Below are positions 56,235-64,000 of a stretch of 64,000 bases of DNA, piece by piece (position 1 is the stretch's first letter; every line of letters begins with the position of its first letter). A program made the translations under genes and the position numbers. Under the pieces are notes generated by a model. That model ran no database searches and was not told the origin of the DNA. It saw only the letters and a list, made by a program, of their open reading frames with translations. This DNA is from Candidatus Eiseniibacteriota bacterium (GTDB taxonomy: Bacteria; Eisenbacteria; RBG-16-71-46): assembly GCA_016215625.1 (NCBI GenBank), contig JACRIW010000020.1:110455-174454 (forward strand), in the 5' to 3' direction.

Positions 56235-56990
56235 ATGTTCGCGAAGGACACGAGCATTCGAAGCGCGGGGGCCGCGGCCCTCGTGGCCGCGCTGTTGTGC
56301 CTGGCGTCGGCCGGCGTGGTGAGCACCACCCATGCGCAGGGCGCCGAAGGGCGCGACTACCGCAGGGGCGACCGCCCCGAGAATGGCGAACGTGCGCGCG
56401 AGCCGCGGACGGCGCCGGCGCCCTCACCTTCCGGCGGCGACGGTGGGCACGTGCGCCGTGGCGATGCCGGGCGCGATCGCGGCGGATGGAGTGGCGGTGA
56501 CCGCGGGGGTCGCGGGGACCGTGGCGAACGCCGGTATCGCGGCGGCGACCGGTCGCACGATCGCGATCGCGGTGGCTACGGCGGCGGCTACCGCGAGTAT
56601 CGCGGCCCGCGCCATGGTGGCGGCTACTACGGCGACGGCTGGCGTCATCGCGACTACCCGCGGCGCACCTATTGGCGTTCGCGTCCCGTCGTGCGGCTGC
56701 ACGTCGGCTGGGGCTACCCGTTCTACTGCTCGCCGCGCTACCGCTACCGCGTCATGCACCGGCCGCTCGTGCGCACGTACGTGCCCGAGATCCAGGTCGA
56801 CAACTATCCGCCGGCGGGCTGCTACTACTGGGATCCGTACTGCGAGCGGTCGTTCGAGAACCTCGACGACTACACCGAGCACCTCGACGGCGCCGACCAC
56901 GACGAGATCGTCGAGATCGTCGACGAGGACACGGGCGACTACGTCCGCACGCTGGAGATGTCGGGCGGGTACTGGAGCGTGAGGCGGTAG
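56235..56990 (+). CDS. Secreted Arg/Gly/Asp-rich low-complexity protein
   Basis: 251 residues. Signal peptide (SAGAAALVAALLCLASAGVVSTTHAQG), then about 100 residues of Gly, Arg, Asp and Tyr repeats (GGDRGGRGDRGERRYRGGD, GGYGGGYREYRG), then a compact C-terminus with aromatic and cysteine residues (YPFYCSPRYRYRV, AGCYYWDPYCERSF) and an acidic end. No enzyme motif. RGG-like segments often bind polyanions or phase-separate; here the protein is exported, so an envelope or extracellular matrix role is more likely. ATG at 56235 with AGAGGA upstream. Confidence 0.65.
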   Translation: MFAKDTSIRSAGAAALVAALLCLASAGVVSTTHAQGAEGRDYRRGDRPENGERAREPRTAPAPSPSGGDGGHVRRGDAGRDRGGWSGGDRGGRGDRGERRYRGGDRSHDRDRGGYGGGYREYRGPRHGGGYYGDGWRHRDYPRRTYWRSRPVVRLHVGWGYPFYCSPRYRYRVMHRPLVRTYVPEIQVDNYPPAGCYYWDPYCERSFENLDDYTEHLDGADHDEIVEIVDEDTGDYVRTLEMSGGYWSVRR

Positions 56991-57013
56991 CGGCGGCTTT
57001 CGCACTCACGAGT

Positions 57014-57046
57014 GGCGCCCGTGCCGGTCCTCCCGGCGCGGGCGCC
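57014..57046 (+). terminator. Terminator-like hairpin
   Basis: Fourteen-bp stem GGCGCCCGTGCCGG / CCGGCGCGGGCGCC with one T-G wobble and a five-base loop, 24 bases after the RGG-rich gene. Confidence 0.65.
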
Positions 57047-57130
57047 GCCGTTCGGGGCCCTTGCGGACTGCCGGCGGGCGGGACTTTCGGCCACTGGCAT
57101 CCCGGCGCGGAAGCGTTCAGTCTCCGCGCC

Positions 57131-58030
57131 ATGCGCTTCCGCCCGATCGGTCTGCTGCTCGCATGCGCCTGTGCCGCCGCGCTCTGCGCGGCGCCCGCCC
57201 TCGCGTCCCGCCACGTGATCGTCGTCAGCCTCGACGGGCTGCGGCCGGACGTCGCGCTGCGCGCGAACATGCCCGCGTTCCGTGCGCTCATGCGCCGCGG
57301 AGCGTTCACGATGTACGCGACCACGACCGACGTCGCGATCACGCTGCCCTCGCACACGTCCATGCTCACGGGCGTGCCGCCGGAGCAGCACGGCATCACC
57401 TACAACGCCGACCCGCGGCCCGTCGACAGGCCCGCGCCCGAGTGGCCGACGCTGTTCGAGGTCGCGCACCAGGCGGGACTCTCGACCGCGATGGCCGTCG
57501 GCAAGAGCAAGTTCTCCGTGCTCTGCCCGGCCGGCGCGCTCGACACGTCGTTCGTGCCCGTGCGTGGATCGGTGTATTCGGACTCCGCGGTGGCCGCGAC
57601 GGCGGCTCGCTGGATCGCGACGCGCCGCCCGCAGGTGCTGTTCGTGCACCTGCCGGGACTCGACGCGATCGGGCACGCGAAGGGCTGGGGCTCCGAGGAG
57701 CAGGTTGCGGGTGCGGAGGCGGTGGACCGCGCCTTCGCCGCCGTGCTGCGCGCCGTCGCACATGCGGGACTCACCGACTCGACATTGGTCATCGTGAGCG
57801 CCGACCACGGCGGTGCGGGCAAGACCCACGGCGGGCTCGATGCGCGCAGCCGCCTGATCCCGTGGATCGCCGCGGGCCCCGGCGTGAAGCACGACTTCGA
57901 CCTCGCGCTGCTGCCGGCCACGCAGGTGCGCACCGAGGACACGTTCGCGACCGCCGCGGCCTGGATGGGGATCACGCTCGAGAAGCCCGTGGTCGGGCGA
58001 TCCGTGGACGAGGTGTTCGAGGGTCGCTGA
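57131..58030 (+). CDS. Secreted alkaline phosphatase/phosphodiesterase superfamily protein
   Basis: 299 residues, signal peptide (IGLLLACACAAALCAAPALA). Metal-site motifs of the type I phosphodiesterase/nucleotide pyrophosphatase family are present: VVSLDGLRPD at the N-terminus, the nucleophile Thr/Ser in TLPSHTSMLTG (about 77), LDAIGHAKG (about 180) and VSADHGGAGKTHGG (about 220). It would hydrolyse phosphodiesters or phosphomonoesters in the periplasm. It ends nine bases before the end of the convergent fabF gene. Confidence 0.87.
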   Translation: MRFRPIGLLLACACAAALCAAPALASRHVIVVSLDGLRPDVALRANMPAFRALMRRGAFTMYATTTDVAITLPSHTSMLTGVPPEQHGITYNADPRPVDRPAPEWPTLFEVAHQAGLSTAMAVGKSKFSVLCPAGALDTSFVPVRGSVYSDSAVAATAARWIATRRPQVLFVHLPGLDAIGHAKGWGSEEQVAGAEAVDRAFAAVLRAVAHAGLTDSTLVIVSADHGGAGKTHGGLDARSRLIPWIAAGPGVKHDFDLALLPATQVRTEDTFATAAAWMGITLEKPVVGRSVDEVFEGR

Positions 58031-58039
58031 GGTCCGGCT

Positions 58040-59278
58040 TCAATCCACCGCGCGGCGGAAGACGAGCACGGCGTTGTGCCCGCCGAAGCCGAACGCGTTC
58101 GACATCACCGCGCGCACGTCCGCCCGGCGCGCCCGGTTCGGCACGTAGTCGAGGTCGCACTCCGGATCCGGCGTGTCGAGGTTGATCGTGGGGTGCACGA
58201 CGCCGTCCACGAGCGCGAGCACGGACGCCACGGCCTCGATCGCCGCGGCCGCGCCGAGTGCGTGCCCGGTCATGGACTTGGTCGCCTGCACCATCAGCGC
58301 GCCGGCGTGCGCGCCGAACACCTCGCGGATGGCACGCGTCTCGGTGGGATCGTTGAGCGGCGTGGACGTGCCGTGCGCGTTCACGACCGTGATGTCCGAG
58401 GGCGCGAGGCCCGCGTCGGCGAGCGCGGCGCGCATGGCGCGCACGGCGCCACGTCCCGCGGGATCGGGCGACGTGAGGTGGTGGCCGTCGGCGCTCGCGC
58501 CGTAGCCCGCGAGTTCCGCGAGCACGCGCGCCCCGCGCCGCGCGGCGTGCGCCTCGCTCTCGAGCACGAGAACACCTGCTCCTTCCGCGATCACGAAGCC
58601 GTCGCGGTCCGCGGAGAACGGGCGCGACGCGCCGGCGGGATCGTCGTTGCGCGTCGAGAGCGCGTGCAGCTGGCAATAGCCGTCGATCGCGAAGGGCGAG
58701 ATCGTGGACTCGGTGGAGCCCGCCAGCGCGACCTCGCAGCGGCCGCTGCGCACGAGGTCGAACGCGGTGCCGATGTTCGACGCGCCGGTGGCGCAGGCCG
58801 ACGAGCAGGCGAGATTCGGGCCGCGGCAGCCCGTCTCCATGGCGATCACGCCGGCGGCGATGTCGGGGATGATCACGGGCACCGTGAGCGGCGCGAACTT
58901 GCCGGGGCCGCGCTCGAGAAACACGGCGTGTTCCTCCTCGAGCACGTCGAACCCGCCGACGCCCGTGCCGACCACGACCGCGGCGTTCTCGCGTGCGTCA
59001 CCGGGCGGCAGTGCCGCGTGGGCGAGCGCCTCGTGGGCCGCGACGAGCGCGAGCTGCGTGAACCGCGCCGTGCGCTTGACGACCTTGGCCGGCAGGAGCG
59101 CCCGGGCGTCGAAGCCCTTCACCTCGCCGGCGATGCGGCTGCGCAGCGCGGACGCGTCGAAGCGCGTGATGGGGGCGATGCCCGAGCGCCCGTGCGCGAG
59201 CGCGTCCCGGAACGCCGGGACCCCGAGCCCGTTGGAGGCGCAGACGCCGAGTCCGGTGACGACGACGCGATGGGCCAT
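58040..59278 (-). CDS. fabF: Beta-ketoacyl-ACP synthase II
   Basis: 412 residues, normal length. Condenses acyl-ACP or acyl-enzyme with malonyl-ACP in fatty-acid elongation. The triad is visible: Cys in ACSSACATGASN (about 168), His in VNAHGTSTPLND (about 303) and His in SMTGHALGAAA (about 340), with the final GFGGHNAVLVF. The ATG at 59278 follows GAGGA; an ATG 12 codons further upstream is possible but has no ribosome site. No acyl carrier protein or other fab gene is adjacent, so it may serve a specialised lipid or be a second housekeeping copy. Confidence 0.9.
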   Translation of the reverse strand: MAHRVVVTGLGVCASNGLGVPAFRDALAHGRSGIAPITRFDASALRSRIAGEVKGFDARALLPAKVVKRTARFTQLALVAAHEALAHAALPPGDARENAAVVVGTGVGGFDVLEEEHAVFLERGPGKFAPLTVPVIIPDIAAGVIAMETGCRGPNLACSSACATGASNIGTAFDLVRSGRCEVALAGSTESTISPFAIDGYCQLHALSTRNDDPAGASRPFSADRDGFVIAEGAGVLVLESEAHAARRGARVLAELAGYGASADGHHLTSPDPAGRGAVRAMRAALADAGLAPSDITVVNAHGTSTPLNDPTETRAIREVFGAHAGALMVQATKSMTGHALGAAAAIEAVASVLALVDGVVHPTINLDTPDPECDLDYVPNRARRADVRAVMSNAFGFGGHNAVLVFRRAVD

Positions 59279-59310
59279 GCCGGTCCTCATGCGGGAGGAA
59301 ACGAGGGAAC

Positions 59311-59347
59311 GCACGAAAGGCGAGGGATCGCTCCCTCGCCTTCGTGC
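59311..59347. terminator. Strong terminator hairpin
   Basis: Stem GGCGAGGGA / TCCCTCGCC with a TCGC loop, extended by GCACGAA / TTCGTGC after a single bulged A. It lies 40 bases after the minus-strand outer-membrane protein gene and before fabF. Confidence 0.75.
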
Positions 59348-59386
59348 CGCGAGTCAGGCCGGGCCGGCAAGACTCGACAGTGACGC

Positions 59387-59914
59387 TTACTTGCCGCCGA
59401 AGTAGAAGTGGAAGCCGATGTTCGAGACGCCGAAGTCCTCGCTCGTCAGCTCCGTGTACTTGCCACCGGCCTTGTCGGGGTCCACCGACTTGAACAGCAC
59501 GCCGTGCGCGGCCTGGATCGAGAAGCGATCGGTGAAGAAGTACTCGACGCCGAACGTGCCGCTGATCCAGAACTGCGTGACCTTGTTGTCCGGGTCGGCC
59601 ACGACGGGCTCGGGCGACGAAGCGTAGGTGACGCCCGGGCGGACGAAGAACTTCGCGTTGCCCGACTCGGCCGCGACGAGCGGCAGGCCGGCATCGAGGA
59701 TGAAGCCGGACTGCGAGTCGCCACCGTCCGGAGTGAGGGACGAGAAGCCGATGCCGACGTCGCCGGCGACCTTGTCGGTGAACCACACGCGGCCACCGAC
59801 CGGAGCTTCGGGACGGAAGTAGCCGAGGCCGTACTGACCGGCGGCGGCGAAAGCGGGGGCCGCGGAGACCGCGACCAGCGCGAGCGCGAACAGCGCGTTC
59901 TTCTTGAAGGACAT
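59387..59914 (-). CDS. Small outer-membrane beta-barrel protein (OmpA/OmpX-like size)
   Basis: 175 residues. Signal peptide (ALFALALVAVSAAPAFAAAG), then alternating hydrophobic strands of about ten residues (GQYGLGYFRP, VGGRVWFTDK, GDVGIGFSSL, GVEYFFTDRFSIQAAHG) and a C-terminal strand ending IGFHFYFGGK, as in eight-stranded barrels. AAGGAGA lies about seven bases before the ATG. No binding site can be assigned; likely a structural or adhesion porin-like protein. Confidence 0.75.
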   Translation of the reverse strand: MSFKKNALFALALVAVSAAPAFAAAGQYGLGYFRPEAPVGGRVWFTDKVAGDVGIGFSSLTPDGGDSQSGFILDAGLPLVAAESGNAKFFVRPGVTYASSPEPVVADPDNKVTQFWISGTFGVEYFFTDRFSIQAAHGVLFKSVDPDKAGGKYTELTSEDFGVSNIGFHFYFGGK

Positions 59915-60141
59915 GAGAGCTCTCCTTGCAGGGGGTTTCTCGGGAAGTGGGGCAGTGAAGCAGGCGGCTCCTGCCGCGCGTGGACTCTGATGCGGGGTGG
60001 CACACACGAGATTCAGTCGGAGTTGATTTGAATAGGTTCTGAACGTCTCCTGAAACATGGCTTGAAACTTCCCGAACCGCCCGGTGCCTCCCCGGGCGAT
60101 CCCGGCTGGCGGGGAATCCACCGGAGCGGCAAGATCCCTCC

Positions 60142-61191
60142 ATGACGCACGACGTGATCATCGTGGGCGCAGGTCTCGCCGGGCTGGCGCTCGCGGGCGA
60201 ACTGCGCGAACGCGGGCACGAGCCGCTCGTGCTCGAACGCTCGCGCGGCGTCGGCGGACGGTGCGCGACGCGGCGCGTGGACGATCAGCCCGTGGACCAC
60301 GGCGTCGGGTTCCTGCACGGACGTGACCCGGAGTTCCTCGCGACGCTCGGCGCGCTCGTACCGGAGGCGGAAGCGATCGCCGGCTGGCCGCTCGCACGCA
60401 CCGGCGCGGGGACTCCCTGCCAGCCCGCGGCCTTCGGCGAACGGGGTATGCGCCTGGCGCCACGCGCCGGCGTGAACGCCTTTGCGAAGGCCCTCGCGCG
60501 CGATGCGAGCGTGCGGACGCTCGCTCGCGTCCTCACGGTCGCGCTCGTGCCCGCCGCCGCCGGCGGGCGTGAGTGGGAGGTGGCGATCGAGGGGGAGCGC
60601 TTGCGCGCACGTGCCCTCGTGACGACGCAGCCCGTGCCCGGCGTGAAGGCGCTGCTCGAGCCGCTGGCGGCGGGCGAGCCCGAACTGCGCGCGCTGTTCC
60701 CGCTGCTCTCGCTCGTGCACCCCGTGCCCTGCCTCACGCTGATCGCGCGATACGGGAAGACGGCCGGTTTCCCGTCATGGGACGCCGCCTATCCGGAGGA
60801 CAGCGCGATCGTCCAGATGGGCATGAACGACTCGGCCAAGCGTGGCCCGGGGGCGGCGCCCACGCTCGTGATTCAGGCCAGACCGAAATGGTCCCGCGCG
60901 CATCTAGAAGATGCGCCCGAGGAGTGGGCGCGTCTGCTTCTCGAAGAAGCCGTGCGCCTCTGGGGCGCCGGGGTGGGAGCGCCCGAAGTCACGCAGGCGC
61001 ACGCCTGGCGTCACGCGCGCGTCGCGACGGGTTCCGAACTCGCCGCGCCGTTGCTGCGACCACTGCCCGGCGGACCGCTGCTCGGCGTGGCCGGTGACGG
61101 CTTCCACGAAGCCGGCGGCGTCGAGGGAGCGTTCCTCTCGGGGACCTCTCTCGCGCGACGACTCCACCACGCTCTCGTCACTCACGTCTGA
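60142..61191 (+). CDS. FAD-dependent oxidoreductase, renalase-like
   Basis: 349 residues. FAD-binding HDVIIVGAGLAGLALAGEL at the N-terminus, the ERSRGVGGRCATRR loop typical of renalase/amine-oxidase-like proteins and the C-terminal GVAGDGFHEAGGVEGAFLSG that closes over FAD. It probably oxidises NAD(P)H isomers or an amine; the substrate is unknown. It begins 39 bases before ribA reads on, and both may form a small flavin-related operon (ribA makes the FAD precursor). Confidence 0.83.
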   Translation: MTHDVIIVGAGLAGLALAGELRERGHEPLVLERSRGVGGRCATRRVDDQPVDHGVGFLHGRDPEFLATLGALVPEAEAIAGWPLARTGAGTPCQPAAFGERGMRLAPRAGVNAFAKALARDASVRTLARVLTVALVPAAAGGREWEVAIEGERLRARALVTTQPVPGVKALLEPLAAGEPELRALFPLLSLVHPVPCLTLIARYGKTAGFPSWDAAYPEDSAIVQMGMNDSAKRGPGAAPTLVIQARPKWSRAHLEDAPEEWARLLLEEAVRLWGAGVGAPEVTQAHAWRHARVATGSELAAPLLRPLPGGPLLGVAGDGFHEAGGVEGAFLSGTSLARRLHHALVTHV

Positions 61192-61230
61192 ACCGTCAAC
61201 GCGCGCGCTCCCCTGCGCGAAGGAGCCTTC

Positions 61231-61959
61231 GTGGCGCTTTCTCCGGAACTCATCGATTCGATTCTCGAAGCCGAAGCCGACCACGAGTGTGGTGGCGTCG
61301 GCGAGCAGAAGGTCTGCGTGCGCATCGTGGCCATCGCCGAACTTCCGAGCCGCTTCGGGCGCTTCCAGGTGGTGGCGTTCTGGAACAACCGCGACTCCAA
61401 GGACCACATCGCGATCCTGCACGGCAACCCGATCGGCCGCGAGGACGTGCCGACGCGCGTGCACTCGGAGTGCCTCACGGGCGACGCGCTCGGCTCGCTT
61501 CGCTGCGACTGTCGCGACCAGCTCGAGGTGGCGCTGCAGCGCATCGCGCAGGAGGAGTGCGGCATGGTGCTCTACCTGCGGCAGGAGGGCCGTGGCATCG
61601 GCCTGCTGAACAAGCTGCGTGCGTACGGGCTGCAGGACCGCGGACTCGACACGGTCGAAGCGAACCTCGCGCTGGGCTTCCGCGACGACGAGCGCGAGTA
61701 CTCGATCGCGGCGCACATGCTCTTCTCGCTCGGCGTGAAGTCGATCCGGCTGCTCACGAACAATCCGAAGAAGGTCGAGGAACTCGTGAAGCACGGCGTG
61801 CGCGTGAGCGGCCGGCTGCCGCACGTGATCCCGCCGAACGAGCACAACCGTTTCTACCTCGAAACCAAACGCGATCGCTCGGGACACTTTCTCGATGCGA
61901 TCGGCAAGCCGCACCTGCCGGAGCAGGGGGAAGACGTCCGGGTCGAAGGAGTGTCATGA
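61231..61959 (+). CDS. ribA: GTP cyclohydrolase II
   Basis: 242 residues. Opens GTP to the pyrimidine precursor of riboflavin. The zinc site CLTGDALGSLRCDC (about 77-90), the catalytic RQEGRGIGLLNK and the Asp/Lys region TNNPKKVEEL are all present. It lacks the RibB half, so dihydroxybutanone phosphate synthase must be elsewhere. GTG at 61231 with AAGGAG seven bases upstream. It overlaps the HD hydrolase gene (ATGA). Confidence 0.93.
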   Translation: MALSPELIDSILEAEADHECGGVGEQKVCVRIVAIAELPSRFGRFQVVAFWNNRDSKDHIAILHGNPIGREDVPTRVHSECLTGDALGSLRCDCRDQLEVALQRIAQEECGMVLYLRQEGRGIGLLNKLRAYGLQDRGLDTVEANLALGFRDDEREYSIAAHMLFSLGVKSIRLLTNNPKKVEELVKHGVRVSGRLPHVIPPNEHNRFYLETKRDRSGHFLDAIGKPHLPEQGEDVRVEGVS

Positions 61960-62564
61960 GTCCATCGGTGAGACTGGGGAAGAAGTTCGAGGACGCGCTG
62001 TCCCTGGCGCTGGAAGTCCATGGCGGCGACACGCGCAAGGGCAAGGACACGCCGTACGTCTCGCACCTGCTCGGCGTCGCATCGCTCGTCCTCATGGACG
62101 GCGGTTCGGAGGACGAGGCGATCGCGGGGCTGCTGCACGACACACTCGAGGATCATCCGGAGGAAGTGACGAAGGAGCAGCTGGCTGAGCGCTTCGGCGG
62201 GACCGTGAGCGAGATCGTCGTGAGCTGCACCGACACCGAGCCCGGGTACTCCGGCGGACCCAAGGCCCCGTGGCGTGAGCGCAAGGAACGGTACGTCGCC
62301 CACCTCGCGCATGCGTCGGTCGGCGCCCGCCGCGTCGCGCTCGCCGACAAGCTCTACAACGCGCGCGACCTGCTCGCCGACGTGCGGCGCGAGGGGGCGA
62401 AGACCTGGAACCGATTCACCGCCGGCCCGGCCGACCAGATCAGGTACCTGCGGGAAGTGCAGAAGAGCATGCACGTCGCCGGAAAGACGGGCGTGCTCAT
62501 GGAGGAGTTCGAGCGAGTCCTCGACGACCTCGCCGAGTTCGCCGAGGACGGCGCGCGCCGCTGA
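61956..62564 (+). CDS. Small HD-domain hydrolase, MESH1/SAH-like (putative alarmone hydrolase)
   Basis: 202 residues, one HD domain. The motif order H (TPYVSHLLGV), HDxxED (GLLHDTLEDH) and KLxNxRD (ADKLYNARDLL) matches the hydrolase half of RelA/SpoT and the small alarmone hydrolases that cleave (p)ppGpp. There is no synthetase or TGS domain. The start overlaps the ribA stop. A link between GTP-derived riboflavin synthesis and alarmone turnover is suggestive only. HD proteins of other specificity cannot be excluded. Confidence 0.8.
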   Translation: MSPSVRLGKKFEDALSLALEVHGGDTRKGKDTPYVSHLLGVASLVLMDGGSEDEAIAGLLHDTLEDHPEEVTKEQLAERFGGTVSEIVVSCTDTEPGYSGGPKAPWRERKERYVAHLAHASVGARRVALADKLYNARDLLADVRREGAKTWNRFTAGPADQIRYLREVQKSMHVAGKTGVLMEEFERVLDDLAEFAEDGARR

Positions 62565-62588
62565 ACGTCCGGCGGCTCGCCGAAGACC

Positions 62589-64000
62589 TCACCGCAGCAG
62601 CGTGAGCCTCCGCGTGAGCGAGCGTTCGGGCGTGGAGAGCCGGTAGAAGTAGACGCCCGCGCTCTGCGCGAGGCCCTCGCCGTCCCGGCCGTCCCACGTG
62701 TACTCGTGCGGCCCCGCCGCGACCGTGCCGCTCACGAGCGTGCGCACATGGCGGCCGTGCACGTCGTAGATCGCCAGTTCGGCGCGGGTGCGGCGCGCCA
62801 GCTCGAAGCGCAGCAGCGTGCGGGCGAAGGCCGGGTTGGGCACGCTCGCATGCAGCACCAGTCCCTCGCGTGGCGGAACCGTCTCGACGTCCGCGAGCGG
62901 CGGCGCCGGCAGGTAGCCGGTCACGCGCACGGCGTCGAGATTCCAGCCGCCGTAGTTCACCGAGCCGTCACTCTTGAGCGTCCAGCGGATCTTCACGGAC
63001 GACCGGCCGTCGGCGAGCGAGGAGATGTCGAGGTCCTGCGGCGTCCACGCCGCATCGAGCGTGTTCGCTCCCGACGCGCTCTCCCAGACGGTCGTGCCGT
63101 TCACCTGCACGCGCGCGTAGTCCCACGCGAGGCCGTTCGAACGCTCGACGGCGAGCTTGCGCACGAAGCTCAACCGCGTACCCGTCGAGAGCGAGCAGTT
63201 GAGCGCCGGCGATTCGAACCACGTGTTGCAGTTGTTCTCGTAGCGGCCGAGCACGGCGCCCAGCCCGGTGATGTCCGTGCCCGCGAACTTCGCGCCCTCG
63301 TACGCCGTGGCCGGATCCTCGACGAGCGCGACGGGTGTCGAGACCTGCCAGTCGTCCAGCGTGCCGCCGTGCGTCCAGCCGGGGGCCCCGGTTTCGAAGC
63401 CCTCGGCGAAGATCGTCTCGCGCACGGCCACCGTGAACGTGTGCACGGCCGCCGGAGCGCCGGCGGGGTGGAAGGCGTGCCGGCCCGCGTCGTCCTTCGC
63501 GCCCAGCCAGTACGAGACCGTCGCGTGCGACTGCGCGGGAATGTACGCATGCCAGCGGTTCGGGGTCGCGGTCGCCGTGAGCGGAACGCTCGACCAGGCG
63601 CCGCCGGCCGACCAGTGCAGGCGCAGCGAATCCGTCACGAGCGGTGAGATCGGCGAGATGTCCGCGACGACTTCGTACGGAGACGTCGTGTTCTCGGTGT
63701 TCGCGAGCGGCGTGTGCGTGATGTAGAAGTCGCGCGGGCTCGCGACCTGCGCGACGGTCGCGAGTCCGGCCTTGATCGTCTCGCCGCCGAACACCGGCTG
63801 GTTCCAGCCGACCGAATCGCACGTCTGGTGGTAGCACGGGTACGAGGGGTACTCGTTCTCGATCGCGAGGAAGGCCGAGTAGCCCGCGTTCTGGAACGGC
63901 ACGTGGTCCGAGCCCCAGCTGCCGATCACGATGTTCGTCGCGATGCTCGTGTACTGCGCGCACGCGTCGTTCATGATGTTCATGAGCGGCAGGTAGGCGG
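62589..64000 (-). CDS. Secreted M28-type metallopeptidase with FlgD-like end (5' part outside window)
   Basis: At least 470 residues are visible; the frame is open at the window edge (AYLPL precedes the first ATG here). The visible N-terminal part is the end of an M28 zinc exopeptidase: GSWGSDHVPFQNAGYSAF and PCYHQTCDSVG match the SDHxPF and YHxxxDT metal-ligand regions. A beta-sandwich follows (about 100-170), then a jelly-roll module (about 180-370, WNLDAVRVTG at its end) and the FlgD-Ig module (YDVHGRHVRTLVSG, GVYFYRLSTP). It would be exported and anchored at the surface. The upstream metal ligands are not in view. Confidence 0.83.
   Translation of the reverse strand, partial: AYLPLMNIMNDACAQYTSIATNIVIGSWGSDHVPFQNAGYSAFLAIENEYPSYPCYHQTCDSVGWNQPVFGGETIKAGLATVAQVASPRDFYITHTPLANTENTTSPYEVVADISPISPLVTDSLRLHWSAGGAWSSVPLTATATPNRWHAYIPAQSHATVSYWLGAKDDAGRHAFHPAGAPAAVHTFTVAVRETIFAEGFETGAPGWTHGGTLDDWQVSTPVALVEDPATAYEGAKFAGTDITGLGAVLGRYENNCNTWFESPALNCSLSTGTRLSFVRKLAVERSNGLAWDYARVQVNGTTVWESASGANTLDAAWTPQDLDISSLADGRSSVKIRWTLKSDGSVNYGGWNLDAVRVTGYLPAPPLADVETVPPREGLVLHASVPNPAFARTLLRFELARRTRAELAIYDVHGRHVRTLVSGTVAAGPHEYTWDGRDGEGLAQSAGVYFYRLSTPERSLTRRLTLLR

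Noticed and set aside
56332..56982. Ala/Thr-rich frame inside the RGG protein gene
   Set aside because: It is an alternate-frame reading of the Gly/Arg repeats with no signal peptide or start site.

Overview
The window is a 64 kb piece of a very GC-rich, Gram-negative-type bacterial chromosome. Several secreted proteins end in the same FlgD-like Ig domain (pattern xxDxxGRxVRTLxxGxxxAGxHxxxWDGxDxxGxxxxxGVYFxRL). That ending, the outer-membrane barrels, the lipoproteins and the high GC suggest an uncultivated FCB-group lineage such as Candidatus Eisenbacteria. This taxonomic call is inference. Gene starts often sit in ATGA, GTGA or TGATG overlaps, so operons are tight and translationally coupled. 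No rRNA, tRNA, CRISPR array or intact insertion sequence was seen.

Layout. (1) 1-4674, minus strand: carbamate kinase, YgeW, YgeY and a fused [2Fe-2S]/molybdopterin xanthine dehydrogenase, the core of the selenium-linked purine/ureide catabolic cluster. (2) 4779-7858: a methyltransferase followed by two paralogous secreted proteins of unknown family, each unit bounded by copies of the methyltransferase 3' end. (3) 7859-18264: a class V PLP enzyme, an HNH endonuclease gene broken by an in-frame TGA, a pair of overlapping fold-type II PLP enzymes, a GT-C membrane glycosyltransferase and small housekeeping or hypothetical genes. (4) 18361-23656: a three-gene redox operon of a Tat-exported small subunit, a GMC flavoprotein dehydrogenase and a 1048-residue fusion of a seven-heme cytochrome c, a cytochrome b and a GT-C glycosyltransferase. 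(5) 23733-30589: a subtilase, an acetyltransferase, a foldback element, an AmpG-like permease and a large secreted repeat protein.

(6) 30751-52577 is the centrepiece, a beta-glucan (probably beta-1,3-glucan/laminarin) utilisation locus. On the plus strand it carries GH16-like, GH17, a 1155-residue putative glycoside phosphorylase, an ABC ATPase, GH1 and a glycosidase fused to an outer-membrane barrel. On the minus strand it carries a glycan-binding lipoprotein, a ROK repressor, a GH16 lipoprotein and a Dpp-type ABC importer (binding lipoprotein, two permeases, ATPase). A 23-bp palindrome of consensus CTTTGTTCG-N5-CGAACAAAG precedes three of its transcription units and is the likely ROK operator. 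The inferred flow is surface cleavage by GH16/GH17 and the barrel-anchored enzyme, capture by lipoproteins, ABC import, and intracellular breakdown by GH1 and the putative phosphorylase. No SusC/SusD pair is present.

(7) 52815-64000: a large unknown membrane protein, a PP2C phosphatase, an RGG-rich secreted protein, a phosphodiesterase, a FabF-type ketosynthase, a small outer-membrane protein, a renalase-like flavoprotein, RibA, a small HD hydrolase and the end of a secreted M28 peptidase.
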